Numbered from the stretch's first letter, positions 30,748 through 43,673 are shown. The stretch is DNA of 64,000 nt from Apostichopus japonicus (GCF_037975245.1 NC_092561.1:21216826-21280825); one strand, 5' to 3'. A program made the numbers and translations. Notes: a model not told the origin generated them from the sequence alone.

Positions 30748-31198
30748 GGTGACATCCCTATCAGTTCCGACGTTTTTTCGGACCCAACTTTTTTTTAACC
30801 CAAATTTTTTGGGACCAACAATTTTTCGTACCAAATTTTTTTGGGGGAGTAAATTTTTTTGGGCCCACATTTTCTCGGACCTAATTTTTTGGGGGGTACT
30901 CAAATTTTTTTGGACCCACCAAAGTTGTGAGTTTGTACTCAAATATATTTGGACCTAAATCTTTTTGGTCCAAAAACAATTGGGTCCAAAAAAAATTGGG
31001 TCCGAAAACATGTTAGTCCAAAAAAATTTGGTTCGAAAACATGTTGGTCCAAAAAACATTTGGTCCGAAAAATTTATGGTCCCAAAAAATTTCGGTTAAA
31101 AGAAAGTTGGGTCCGATAAACTGGGTTTGTCGAAACATAGAGACGTCGGAACATAGAGACGTCGGAACATAGAGATGTCGGAATATAGAGATGTAACT
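30748..31198. mobile_element. Foldback element with degenerate GGWCCAAAAA arrays
   Basis: The left half is T-rich (units like GGACCCAAATTTTTTTGG) and the right half A-rich (GGTCCAAAAAAATTTGG), so the halves can fold on each other. The ends GGTGACATCCCTAT and the reverse of ATAGAGATGTAACT are inverted repeats, with an internal 18-bp tandem GTCGGAACATAGAGAC near the right end. Target duplication GTACTTAC at 30,740-30,747 and 31,199-31,206. It sits at the junction of the two large copies. Confidence 0.78.
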
Positions 31199-31299
31199 GT
31201 ACTTACATGGGGGTACTATTATATGTTTATCTTGGCACTCAGTGTGTATTGTTTGGTGGGTGTCTGTCATTTCATTTGATCCCTTTTCATTTCATTTAG

Positions 31300-31361
31300 T
31301 TGGTCATCTTTGAGTCCAGATGTCCGAGGTCAGCATTTGCACAAGACTGCGGATATTCTCG
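31300..31361 (+). pseudogene. ALDH copy 2, exon 2 left half
   Basis: Acceptor TTTCATTTAG conserved; homology to 260-321 stops after GGATATTCTCG. One substitution turns the HKIAD stretch into HKTAD. Confidence 0.93.
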
Positions 31362-32209
31362 CCATTTTGGTGCCTATTTTATAAAGATTTTTAAATTGAT
31401 TAAAACACTCAAAAGCAAAGTTTCACGCCAAAATATGCACACTGAAGCCACATGCCTAGCCTGTCGTTTTCACCCTACTTGATTCTTTCAATCATGGCGA
31501 CCCATACTTAAAATGTTACTGTTCATAAAATGTACACAATGGTCTGTTTAAATCTGGAATAATATTCAGCAGCTACAGCACTACACTTCTCCTCAATTGT
31601 CACTTCTCTAATGATACTAAAAATTTTGAAAATCATGGGAAATTTATGAAAATATCGTTGCAATAATGTTGGGAACGTTATGAGCTCCAGTTTGCGTATG
31701 CTACAGTGTGTTAGGATAATAGTTTTTGTCCCTCTGCAGGTTGGATATGCATCGATTCGGTAATGAAAAACATGCGAATGACGGATCAAATGATACAGTA
31801 ACGCTGTTGTTAGAAATTAACGGAAATTGAGAGATGTAAATTTCGGAGGTAGAAAAGAAATCAAGGAAATCAACGAAAAAAAGCTTCATATATTACCATG
31901 GTAACGATCATACTCAACCCTTTTTCATTCCCCATTGAATGCGGTCACCAGGAGGAAATTCTGTGGCGACTATATCTATATTTTTTTTCCAAATTCTGGT
32001 GGCCCAGAATGAAAATGTGATTGCCACTTCGATATGCTAAATATTAGTACAAAAAAAGGCCTAGGCTCAACATCGAGTAGCACTACTGTCACGGAACTGA
32101 CTACTAACGTTGAACTTTGAAGCTAGTAGCTAGTACTGATGTCAGTGGCTCGTAGTACATTTTTATTTTAAAATAATAGGCTAATGTATATTATTTCTAA
32201 CAAAATGGG

Positions 32210-33052
32210 TACGGTGAAAAATATCTTACTTTATGTTTTCATGTTCAAATACGTAGGTGTAAGATAAGGTAAAACCTTCCTCAATAATTTCTATTTGCTT
32301 TTGTTTCTTTCATTAACTTGTTAGTACTGTACTTCATATAATTAACATTACTACTAGCTCACACTGCCGCCGCTGATTATGCTTGCTCTCCACGTCTATT
32401 GGATCAGACCATATAAATATCCAATTTAGCCCTTAAACAGTTACTAGCCTACTAGTACTACTATCTTATATGCAGGCCCAGGGTTCGCATTAGCCACTAG
32501 ATTGCGCAATTTGATCGCATTTGGAATAAACGATTAGAAAAAAGCCACTTGCGCTGATTATTGTTTTGTTATCCCGTCTATAACCCATAAACATCTCGTA
32601 AAATTCCTTGTCAACCTCTCCTATGAAATAAACGATTGAATCAATCATTTCTTCCACATGGTAGCCTAACACCACACTAAGTCAATGGAAATCTAGCTAA
32701 GCCTAACCATCTGTTTCTTCGCTGAATTTGTGACGCAGTTATAAGATATCCATGGAATACTTTCATTATTGCTGTTACGTTCGACAACTTCGACCACATG
32801 GTTGCCTAACATCACACTAAGTCAATGGGGGTAATCTAGCCTAGCCGTCTGTTTATTAGCTGAAATTGTGACGCAGTTATAAGATATCAATGGAATACTT
32901 TCGTTATTGCTGTTATCTTCGACCACACTAACTTGGTCAATGGGAAATCTGCCTAACCATCGGTTTGCAAAAAAAAAATCACACTTTGCGTAGGATTCGG
33001 GTAATAAATTAGGAACCGGGTAGTACCGCGTCGGGCGGGTACCTTCGTTATT
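32210..33052 (-). mobile_element. Truncated relative of the TAGTG hAT element, inverted
   Basis: The reverse complement matches 6,480-7,240 in order (GGTACCCGCCCGACGCG, TTAGTGTGGTGTTAGGC, ATGCGATCAAATTGCGC, ACATACG..GAACATGAAAAC) with many substitutions. Terminal repeats were not found at either end. Confidence 0.75.
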
Positions 33053-34775
33053 TTTGTAAAGTATTGGTGAAATTTTCAGTTGCAAAACCGATCGCCACAG
33101 TATTATAGGTCTGGCGACTATCGTTAATTTTTCCAGAAATTATCATCCCCAGCCGAGAATGGTCTTCGCCAATGCGACCGTAATGAAAAAAAAAAGGGTT
33201 GATATTCATACTAACTGCGAAGCAAGATGGCTTGTGTTGCATACATCCTATTGTATTGCCTTGACAAATGATTTTTCGAACCCGCGCAATATCACATTAA
33301 TATAAATTAATCGGAAATTTCGCGCCATTTTGAAACTAGACAGATTGCATGGTCGTTACTACGACGCAAAACTTTTCCCTCCTGCCTTTTCAGGTATATA
33401 AGGAAAACATCGCAGGAGCTGTCAATATTAGCTCACTCTTTCCACAGTACCGTGATAAACAACACCTAGCTTGGAAAGAATAAATACAAATACACGGGTG
33501 TGCGAAAATGATGACGCGACGAAACGATTTTTTTTTAGCTAGCTAGGTGGTTGGCTATTGAGTGTATGTTTTTGCGAGAGAGTATTCTCGAGCTTAGATG
33601 TGGGTCTCAGCTCTGGAGGGGGACAGAATTCCACGCCGTTTCGTTTATCTGTACATTATGTCACAATGTCGAATTTACTGAATCCTAAGAGTAGTGTCAA
33701 AAAATGAAGTTTAATAACATATAAACTTCAGTTTTACGTATATATTATACTCCAGATTATAATTATTTGTCGTAATTGGATCTAAATGTAAAGAAAATGA
33801 CTGCAGTTTACAACATTTTTTGGCTAAGACTACGAGTTGTAGAAAAATGATGACGTCAAACCAAAAAGTTTGGCACGGAGCCATGGCCACAGAAAACGCT
33901 TCTGTGCGTATGCATCACGTATAATTCATTGCCGAGTTGACTTTGTTGTGTACGTAATGTCGTATGTCATACACGAACCATCAACAGACAGCAATAGTAC
34001 TGCATCAACGATACTATACATACTATACCTTTCGATATTCGGTAAAACTACTTGATGTAAACTCTCACTAATATTTCTTATACATTCTTGAAGTATTTTG
34101 CTGGAATGTTAGGCGTAGGTTAAGAAAAGAAGTGGCTCAGCGGGACGAAAGCAGTTTGGCTTAAATCACAATATCTTGGCCTATCGGGGTCTGGAATTTA
34201 AGGCACAAGTAGCCTAGCCGTAGCGTTACGTAGTAAGACATAACGTTAACCTTTCATTGCAATGTGACATAGGCTAAGCTACATGGCACCAGTTCGTCTC
34301 CTAAAATGTTTTGGGCGGAACTGAGACAATTGCTCAGACCAGAATCTCCTTATAAAAATTGTGTTTGTCTCCCAATTTGAAAACATTGGGTTATGAATGA
34401 ATATAAATGGACCACTGTCACAACTTATGCTAGGCACGTACCCCGGTAACTGATTCTTGGTCATAGGCCTACTCAGCATGTTACTTGTACCTGTTAGTGT
34501 TACTGCCTAGGCTATGAACAGTAAGTTCTAACTCAAAAAATTAAAAGTAATAAGCTCAGTGGCAGTTACGCAAAACCTAGCTAAGATTGGTTTGGGGTGC
34601 ATCGTGTACACCTAGCAAAATAGCCTAACGTTAGGTAACCTACAAATATATATGTGTGTAACCTTTTTTTTTAATTGAATGATTTGAATCTTGATTACGG
34701 CAGTGGTAAACCTGATGTAGACTATGCCTAACAATATAGTTTAGTTTAGTAGAAAAAAGGGATCAGGCGGGACAC

Positions 34776-35424
34776 TCAAGTCCCCATCAAGGACCCTGTA
34801 GGAGAGAGAAAAATACTGAAGACACAAACCCGATTACAATGCAAAAAGTGCTTGTCCAAAGCATTCTTAAACCCATTGAAATTACTTGCAAGTACAACTT
34901 TCGCAGGCAAACGGTTCCACTCATTCACAACCCTTTTAGAAAAAAAGTTATGCCGAATATTAATCCTACTTTGTGACTTTCGGAGTTTAAGACAATGACC
35001 TCTGGTACAACTACTATTAGCAAACATGAAAAAGTCGGTAAAGGATAAATTGTCAAAACCATACACTATCTTGAAAACCTGAATCAATTCCCCACGTAAC
35101 CTCCTAAGCTCCAGTGTGGTGAGATTCAACAATTGTAACCGCCTATAATAAGGAACACTCTTTAAGGAACTAATCATTCTAGTAGCTCTCCTCTGGACCT
35201 TTTCAAGTACTTCCTTATCCTTAACAAAATATGCACAGCATATTTCAGATGAGGCCTAACCAACTGCTATATAAAGCCTAACTACGATGTCCTCTTTCAG
35301 AAAACTGAAGTTCCTCTTGATCATACCTAAAACCCTATTACCTCTTTTAGCAGCTTCAAGACAATGTTTAGAAGGTTGCAGAGATGAGTCAATGTAGATA
35401 CCTAGGTCTCTTTCAACAGAGACC
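34776..35424 (-). mobile_element. LINE 3' end (CR1/L2-type RT C-terminus), 5'-truncated
   Basis: Minus strand reads VSVERDLGIYID, EAAKRGNRVLGMIKRNF, EKVQRRATRMI, LTTLELRRLRGELIQVFKI, TRGHCLKLRKSQSRINIRHN and FFSKRVVNEWNRLPAKVV, the standard C-terminal part of CR1/L2-group reverse transcriptases. A frameshift lies at VRPHLKYAVH (about 35,255). The catalytic FADD region is missing. Confidence 0.85.
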
Positions 35425-36540
35425 TGTTATGTTAGGCCTAATAAAATTGAGGTGGCACTGAAGAAGTCATGGGACATTTAAAGTTGGGAAGGGACTTTCT
35501 CTAATACTTTCCCAGATTATTTTCATCATCTCAGATTTGGTTTCCTAAAATTGCAGACGAACATACAATGTACATGTTTACAGGGAAAAATAAAAGTTAT
35601 TTCTGCACCTGATATTTGTGTGCGGAAAGTGATCAGCGAAAAAGTATGGGATGCCGAGAGTAACAGAAACTGCCTAGGCCTACCGTGTAGATTCAAATCG
35701 TAGTAAAAATACTACTAGACTTAAATTGAAGGGTAATAGCGTATGAAATCAGTCTCACAAGTAAACTAATTCTGGCAGCAGCTGTACTCCCCAAACATAA
35801 TGACGCATTACAGGATTAGCCTAATGAGTAATGGATGTTGCATTTTTTGTAAGTTACACCAATGAATTATTCATGAGCAGCAAAACAATTTCTCTCCCTG
35901 GGATAAGAAATTAGTGAAAATAAAGGTAGCCACCCACCTACTACATTTTCCAAATTCTGTCCTGTATACATTGGTTAATTGAGATTTTGCCATCACCCCA
36001 TGTTAGAGGCCCACCAGAATATAGCCCAGGCTAGGCCTTAAACAGCCACTGGTCCAATTTTGTATGTAGGATGTAATGTTGGTTCAATTTTACCTACTAT
36101 GTGTACTGTATCACACAGTACTCTGCACCTGTACAATGCAGAATAAACCCCACGCTATGCCTTAAACAGCCACTGGTCCAATTTTTATTTTGGTATGTAA
36201 TTCATATTGGTTCGTTATTACCTACTGTGTTTACTGTATCAAACAGTACTCTGCACCTATACACTGTGTACAGACACAATGCAATTTGCACATTGTATTC
36301 ATTTGGATGGGTTTTATGGGAGGGCATCTTTCTTACGCAGTTGCCATAATTGACGTAAATCATCATAGTAGCACCGTAGTGGAACTCATATGATCATACG
36401 AATGAGTGGGAGGACGTAGTCTTCTGGTTATATTGTGTTGTTGACTGGACTGTATTCCAAGCTGTTTTAACGAAAGGATCGACTGTCAGGTTTTTTCCAG
36501 TGATTATTTCACAGTGTTGTGTCATCATTTTAGACGTGCG

Positions 36541-36691
36541 GCGCCTGTTGACTGAGCAGTACATACAAATATCTAATAGTTACAGAGCCATTTATTGGCG
36601 TCTCAAAAGCCGTCCCACTCAAATTCGGCCGTCTTTCATTTCGATCTAGCCGTCTCAAAGACGGCGAGACGCATTGCTAGCTAAGACCCTG
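36541..36691. mobile_element. Right terminus of a hAT-like element
   Basis: Ends GCTAGCTAAGACCCTG, next to GTCCCGAC, which is single in copy 1. An inner inverted repeat (GCCGTCTCAAAGACGGC) is present. Inferred as the surviving end of the element that broke the exon. Confidence 0.55.
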
Positions 36692-36829
36692 GTCCCGACT
36701 CGACGAGTTTGCTGAGATAGAATCCCGAGACCAAGGAAAACCGGTTGGACTGGCCAAGAAGGTAGACATCCCCAGAGCTGTCCTAAACTTGAGGTTTTTT
36801 GCAACAGCAATTCAGCACACACTGAATGA
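36692..36829 (+). pseudogene. ALDH copy 2, exon 2 right half
   Basis: GTCCCGACTCGACGAG onward is identical in protein to copy 1 (SRLDEFAEIESRDQGKP); donor GTAAGT retained. Confidence 0.93.
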
Positions 36830-37084
36830 GTAAGTAATTAAATATTAAAGGGCTGCTATGGATGTGTGTGATATTGTGTAGCAATTTAATTATTTTCTTA
36901 AAAGTATTTTGTAACTTTTGTTTGCATTCAAGACCAATACTTTGCCATTTAATGGTTTGTCTCCAATTAGAATACTTCATATTAAAACATCTATAATTAT
37001 TTATCACTTCTATAGTAGGCAAGTTCTCTAATGCAACTTATTTACATTTAGAATCTTCTTCTGCATAGTTCACTAGTCATTCAT

Positions 37085-37373
37085 TGACCTTTATTATGAT
37101 GATGATGATGATGATGATGGTGATCAAGAATTCAAGATGGTGGTTGTGATGGTGGTGGTGAGGGTAGTGGTGATGTGGGTGGTGGGGATGGTGGTGGTGG
37201 TGAGGGTAGTGGGGATGAGGGTGGTGGTGAGGGTAGTGGGGATGAGGGTGAGGGTGATTGTGGTGGTGATGGTAGTGGTGGTGGTGAGGGTGTAGTGATG
37301 AGGGTGGTCGTAGTGAGGGCAGTGGTGGTGAGGGTGTTAGTGGTGGTGTGGATGGTGATGATGATGAATAAAA
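37085..37373. repeat. GGT/GAGGGTAGTGG minisatellite, copy 2
   Basis: Homolog of 725-985 with a longer ATG run at its start and a different order of GGGGATGAGGGT units. Confidence 0.88.
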
Positions 37374-37398
37374 TTGTTTGATATTTCCTTTCTTCTAG

Positions 37399-37610
37399 TT
37401 CAACAGTCCAGAGTAAGTTTGGTGTTTTCAACTATACGACTAAGAATCCCATCGGTGTAGCCGGGCTGATCAGTCCCTGGAATCTGCCTCTCTACTTACT
37501 CACCTTCAAGATTGGTCCGTGCATCGCAGCCGGTAACACGTGCATCTGTAAACCAAGTGAAATGACCTCAGTCTCTGCATGGATGTTATGTGAGGTCATG
37601 AAACAAGCAG
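37399..37610 (+). pseudogene. ALDH copy 2, exon 3
   Basis: 212 bp, open, same protein as copy 1 in the NPIGVAG..ISPWNLP region. Confidence 0.92.
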
Positions 37611-37674
37611 GTACAGTCTATATATTAGAATCACAGTACTTGTGAAGAGCTGTATTGATCTATAATATAACAGA

Positions 37675-37885
37675 TTAATGTAATGTAAATAAAATTTTAT
37701 ATAGTGCACTATGCGTGATGCACCTGTGCGCTTTACAAACAATCTAGAATATGCAATGACTAAAACAGTAAATACATACCATATACAGATATATATACAG
37801 GAATATGAGATCGAAAAACGATTAAAAGCATTGGTGAAGAGTAAAGCGATAAAACAGATTGACTACAAAATCTACAATTAAGATT
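37675..37885. mobile_element. Copy-2-only insertion, SINE/MITE-like
   Basis: About 210 bp (TTTATATAGTGCACTATGCG ... GTGCGCTTTACAAAC) absent from copy 1 between CAGATTA and GTACATATCTGAC. The short TATAG..GCGCTTTACA phrase resembles dispersed repeats of marine invertebrates; class uncertain. Confidence 0.45.
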
Positions 37886-37993
37886 AGGTACTGTACATAT
37901 CTGACGTTATAAAATCAGCAGATTGCATTAATTGACTTCTGAATGGTAGAGAAAGAAAGAAGAGGGCAGTGGCCTTGAAGAGGGTCATTGGGG

Positions 37994-38061
37994 GCACTGT
38001 GCAAGAATGGTATCAGTTGTTAGGCTAGCACTGTGCAAGAATGGTATCAGTTGTTAGGCTA
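37994..38061. repeat. 34-bp tandem duplication, copy 2 only
   Basis: GCACTGTGCAAGAATGGTAT ... GTTAGGCTA occurs twice head to tail; copy 1 has it once (1408-1441). Confidence 0.85.
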
Positions 38062-39829
38062 TGAGGCTTGTAAGCATGTTTGTAAATACCCCAAAAGATT
38101 TGGGGTTTTGAGCAGTACTTGGAACCAAGGTCTTTTATCACATAACAAATGCTATACAAGGTGTGCACACTGCAAGATGCAAAGATATATGTAACAGTAT
38201 TGATTCACGGTTGGAGTCCACCTAACCCGGTCCGAGTCCACAAGGCCTCAAGTCCGAGCCAAGTCCAATTTCACTAGGGTCCAAGTCTGATTCGGACTGG
38301 ATTGATGAGCCTCTCTTGTGAATAGTGCATTAGGGAAGGGTACGGGTGGGGGTGGTGGGGCACTTACCATACCAACCTATTGTTGAGACCCGTACATTTG
38401 ACTGTTCCACACACAAGCATAATCCTTTGCGAACATACTGCATATATAAAAGTAAATAAAAGTACAAGGAAGGGGAAGCAAGGTACAGAACAAACAGGCA
38501 TATCTAATCATGGCGGGGGCAGGGATTTCCCCGAGACCAGTGAGGTTCCCCATCTGAGTGATCTGGCTGGGTGATCATACATATCAATATCAAATTCAAG
38601 GTTTATGTTGCAAGTGTATAGCATAGACCCAAATTGATCTATAGATAATTAGTGTACAAACTACACATAGACAGGCCAGGTGTGCAACCATGCAGTGACC
38701 TATAGCTATATATGCTAGTTTATTCACATCTGATTAACATTACTATGAACTAAGAACCTCCTTCATAGCAGTTATTGTTTACTATACAATAGTCTTCATA
38801 GTGGATTTATTGTCAAATTTGTGGACATTCAAGATGCAAAATAATAGTTTATCTCATCCACAGATAAATTTATGATTTGAATAGGATGCTTTTAGGAGCT
38901 TCACTGACAATATGCACTGTAGGGCCTCACAGATCATTGTGTTTTGCAATAAATCAATAAGTAACTTATAATAACAATGCCATGGTGCAAGTTCAAGCTT
39001 GTAGTTGTCAACACTTCTTTGAGCCCTTTCAGCCAATGGACTATTCTCATCACTTGAGGCATTATAATAACAATGGAATAAGCTAGGAAGACTGAACCTG
39101 CTAGGAATTCCATCTTTTGTTATTCAGATGTATAGGAGCAGATCTTCATTGTTCCTTTCTCTGATAAACATTCTTTAGCTCTACAAGTTAGGGAGCTGTA
39201 GTCTGCACATGTTTGCAACACTTCTGGATGCAAGCTCCTTCTGTGAACAAGTGCATAGTTATACTACAGTATAGTACTACACCCTTAGGGCCTTACAACA
39301 GGCTTTTAGAGCTACTCAGTGAATTCTCAGGACCTTACCAGCCAAGGAAAGCATGCAGGGATTGCTGCTATGTGCCAGGGTTGTTTAGACTCATTATAAC
39401 TATTCTACTAGTCACTATCAGCAGCTAAAATAGCTTGCACATGATGGTACTTCTTGAAGAGTTAATATCTTTAGTAGAGATAAGCAAGAGCAACAATATT
39501 TTATTCCTGGAAGCTATTTTATACCCGGAAGCCATTCATTTGTTGGCCAGCAAAGTGTACAAACTTGAACAGGAACCCAGCTGCAAAATTATATTCTTTT
39601 TGTTCAGCAAGCAAGAACATATCCTCAAACATCTTACAGGGTAATTACTTCCTGTATTCACAGCCTGTCTTATAGGATGCTAGAGGATCTTCACCAAACC
39701 ACATGGATTGCTGGACGCCATGTTCCTTAAGACTGTAGCCGGACTGGCTACAGCTTTAGTTTGTATTTATAACCTCTGAGATGTCGTGTAGGGTAAAGAA
39801 CTACCATCTGTTGCTATTTCTTTATACAG

Positions 39830-39995
39830 GACTTCCTCCTGGTGTGGTCAACATGGTGTTTGGCTACGGACACAAAGTCGGCCAATCGATGGTTGAACAT
39901 CCCGAGATTCCAGTCATTTCGTTCACTGGTGGCACTGCAACCGGCAAGAAAATTATCGGCAGCAGCGCTGCAACTTCAAGAAATTGTCCTTAGAG
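39830..39995 (+). pseudogene. ALDH copy 2, exon 4 (frameshift)
   Basis: 166 bp against 167: one A is missing in GCTGCAACTTC, so the frame ends in NCP and TAG. Confidence 0.93.
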
Positions 39996-40961
39996 GTAGG
40001 AACTATAAAATAAGTTTGTTCTACTAAATTAAGCTTAAATGTATGATGTAATTGATTCATGATTCAGTTCAGAGTCTAATTACATGTTGGAGTTAAGTAC
40101 TACTGGTTAATGAAGTGTTTGTGACCCTTGAATATAGAGCTATTTTGATAGCCTCGTACAAGTTCATACAATTAACATGTTGTGAAGATGTGCTTTTGGC
40201 ATACAGCCAAATTCTGTCATGATTTTTCGATGTGTGACTATTATGAAGGCCAAATAATATTTCAAATTATGTTAATACTCAGCTCAATAGCTTTTTTTGA
40301 AGCTGGTAAGCTGGTCACTTCGCCCAACAACCATTTTGCCCAACTGCCATTTCGAACAACCTCACCATTTCGCCCAACCATGTTGGTCATTTGACCCTAC
40401 CAGCATGGTCATTTTTCCCAACTTTTGGGGTTATTTCGACCAATATTGATTAAATATTAAAGTTCAATATAACAGACGGGGATACTTCTATGGGTTTGGT
40501 CAATTTAATAAGGAAAAGTTTAGGAATTGTTAACGTTACGGGATACAAACCGAATAGTAAGGAAACTTGAAGTCGTGGTTACAGTCAGTAGGATGGATCA
40601 GTGTTTTAGGGGTTGGGTTTGATAGCTTTTTATGGAGACCGATTCCCCTTTGTTTGTATAACATTAGATTCTATTACTTCCATTGTATGGTTTCCATTAG
40701 AATGTGGTTTCCACATAGCTATGCTGCTTCTGTAAATCTATATCGTGGGTGTGTTATCTGTCATAATGAATGAATATATCAAGTGATGTCCACTTGCAAA
40801 TTGGCTTGCCCAAGTATAACATACACCCTACAGAGAAAAGAAGGAAATAATAACAAAATATTAATCGGTGAAACCTTTGAGAAAAACAAGTTAACCAAAC
40901 TTTTGGTTCTGTTTGAGACCTGATTTGTGAAATGTGATAGTATTCTCTTTGCTCTGTCTAG

Positions 40962-41137
40962 CTCGGAAGTAAGAATGCTGCTATAATATTTGACGATGCT
41001 GATTTAGAGCAGTGCATTCCAACAGTCGTTCGTTTCAGTTTCACCAATCAAGGAGAGGTCTGTCTCGCCACCAGTAGGATCTTCGTCCAGGAGAAACTCT
41101 ATCCAAGGTTTTTGGAACTGTTCATAGAAGCTACAAG
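40962..41137 (+). pseudogene. ALDH copy 2, exon 5
   Basis: Open; starts LGSKNAAI (copy 1 LGGK) and keeps the catalytic Cys of GEVC. Confidence 0.9.
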
Positions 41138-41832
41138 GTGACTAAGGGATATTTTTATTTTTTTATTTACCCCCCCCCCACCTCCCCCTATTTCTTGGAA
41201 GGTTTCTGCTTGAAGAGAATTGGTGAACAGCAGCAGTTTTTGAAACCAATCTGTCAACGAATGATGTAAATAAATGTCTCACTGTTTATGGATTTTTAAA
41301 AAATTTAATTTGAAAAGGTTTAATGTCTTAAAAAGTAGGTACCCCTGTGGAATAGTTGTAAGGTGATGATTTGCAACCTATGGGTTAATATGACCTGTGA
41401 CTTGCTAATCTTCGGATTCCATCGTCTTGTATGGATTTGCTTCTGGCAAGATAGCAGAGCAGAGCTAACCATCACATTAGCAACCAAATGTAAACAATGG
41501 CATTGTAATGATAAGATGGTAAGGGGGTGGGCGTGGGGAGTGGAGGGACATGTCAACCGTGTGGCTGGGTGGTGGTCTAAGAGGTTGTGGGTCACTGAAC
41601 ATTTTAACGGTCTGTGCTTTAAAAAATGTTTAATGCTGTTGAGATCTATGAATTGGTGTGTGAGTTTGGTGAGCTCAAATCATACATCTTTTCAAACACT
41701 CTACTTTATACTTCTAAACATCATTGAAAACTTTTAATACTGATTTTTCTCTTGCATCAGTCAAACTTGGCATCAATCCCAATTCACTGTTTTAAAATTG
41801 AAGAGATTTTTTTAACAATTCTGTTTCTTCAG

Positions 41833-42004
41833 AAAACTTGGACCGCCAACAGAAAGCACCACTGATGTAGGGGCTCTGATCAGTAAAGAACACTTGGCAA
41901 AAGTCAAAGGTTATGTTGACATCGCTATTGGAGAAGGAGGTCGCATTGAGTGTGGAGAAAGAAGCCAAGATAAGGAATTGTCTCTTCCAGAAAGTCATCA
42001 AAAT
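41833..42004 (+). pseudogene. ALDH copy 2, exon 6
   Basis: Open; lacks AAAGTT (Lys-Val) and has an added Gly codon before EGGR. Confidence 0.88.
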
Positions 42005-42378
42005 GTAAGTAGAAAAGTGTATAAGAACTGTAGCAAAAGTGGGTGTTACATGCCTAGGAACTATAGGCCTCTTAACATGCCTATACAAAGAGCCTTGTTC
42101 ACCATACACATCTCAAATAAGACATTACAATGATATTGTGAGGTAAAATGTTTATTACTATATGGAGGTAAAGTTACAGGGTAAAGTTTACCTTGGACAA
42201 GTTGGAATTGACCATCAAAGCCATTCGAGGGTGGTGGGGGCATGCAGGTAGATCCCATCGGTGCATTTTGATATCATGCTATTTGGTGTGAAAAATCTGC
42301 TAACTTGATGGAACACCTGTGGGTCAAAGGTTGATATTTAGGATAGCTACTGGCCATCACATTGGCTAACAATTACAT

Positions 42379-43462
42379 TAGTGTTTGCACGGGTTATCCG
42401 GGTACCCGCCCGATGCAATACTACCTGGTTCCTAATTTATTACCCCAATCCTACGCAGAGTGTGATTTAACTGTAGATTTGCAAAAAAAAAATTTTTTCC
42501 CATTTTCCCATTGACTTTTTTCCCATTCCCAGGCAGATTTCCCATTGACTTAGTGTGGTGTTAGGCTAAAATATGTGGTCGAAGATAACAGCAATAATGA
42601 AGGTACCTGCCTGACGCGATACTACCCGGTTCCTAATTTATTACTCGAATCCTACGCAAAGTGTGATTTAAAAAAAAAAATCCAAACTGATGGTTAGGCA
42701 GATTTCCCATTGACTTAGTGTAGTGTTAGGCTACCATGTGGTTGAAGATAACAGCAATAACGAAAGTATTCCATGGATATCTTATAACTGCGTCACAATT
42801 TCAGCGAATAAACAGATGGTTAGGCTTTGCTAGATTTCTCATGCATTGACTTAGTGTGGTGTTAGGCTACCATGTGGATGAAATTATTATTTATTCATTT
42901 GTTTATTTCATAGAAGGAAAGGCTGACAAGGAATTTTACGACATGTTTATGGATTATAGACGGGATAACTAAAAAATAATAATCGCAAGTGGCTTTTTAC
43001 TAATCTATATTCCAAATGCGATCAAATTGCGCGAATCGCGTAATCTTGCGGCTAATGCGAACGCTGGGCCTGCATAATAGATAGTAGTAGTAACAACTGA
43101 GCTAAAGTAAAGGGATATTTTATAGTCTGATCCAATAGACGTAGAGAGCAAGCATAACCAGTGCGATATTAACAACATTACTACTAATTAGTAGTAATGC
43201 TAATTATATTAAGTAATTAACAAGTTTATGACAGAAAAAAACAAATAGAAATTACTGAGAAAGGTTTTATACCTTACCTTACACATACGTTTTTGAACAT
43301 GAAAACATTTTCAGTAGAGAATATAATTCATTTATTACAGTATTTAATATGTAATTTCTTGAAAATCGTGATATACGAGTGTAAACAATTTTTTCCCAGA
43401 TACCCGACGGGTAACGGCCCTCGGGTACACGGTTCCCGATTTTTGGACCCGTGTAAACACTA
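42379..43462. mobile_element. hAT-like element, copy 2 ortholog of 6273-7366
   Basis: Same TAGTGTTTGCACGGGT / ACCCGTGTAAACACTA ends and the same target duplication AATTACAT (42,371-42,378 and 43,463-43,470). Differences from copy 1 are small. Confidence 0.87.
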
Positions 43463-43673
43463 AATTACATGTTGAAAAAGGGAATGTTTTCTGGCCGTAA
43501 CCTGTGCTAATGTTTTCATCATTGAGACTGTCATATATATGTTTGGAATGATAGTCAAAGGAACACCTTTCCTGCACGACCCTCCCTTATCACTGCCATT
43601 ATATAATAATGTATTGTTGATGGTCTATGTTCCTTCAATAGTGTTTTTAACTTTGTGGTATTTTCCTCTCAAG

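Larger units (their letters stand above)
31362..36691. mobile_element. Composite 5.3-kb insertion in ALDH exon 2
   Basis: It separates GGATATTCTCG from GTCCCGACTCG, which in copy 1 are adjacent except for one A. Contents: unrecognised AT-rich sequence (31,362-32,209), an inverted relative of the ALDH-intron hAT (32,210-33,052), unrecognised sequence with a TATATAAG at 33,399 (33,053-34,775), a LINE 3' fragment (34,776-35,424), unrecognised sequence, and a right end 36,541-36,691 finishing GCTAAGACCCTG. That end is the reverse of a hAT-like CAGGGTCTTAGC terminus. It appears to have lost its left terminus. Confidence 0.75.

Noticed and set aside
30713-31270. Open frames in the foldback region (FFRTQLFF type)
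   Set aside because: Low-complexity products of the degenerate GGWCCAAAAA array.
33393-33480. Promoter-like TATATAAG with downstream sequence in the 5.3-kb insertion
   Set aside because: No coding exon follows; a single TATA-like string in AT-rich DNA is weak evidence.
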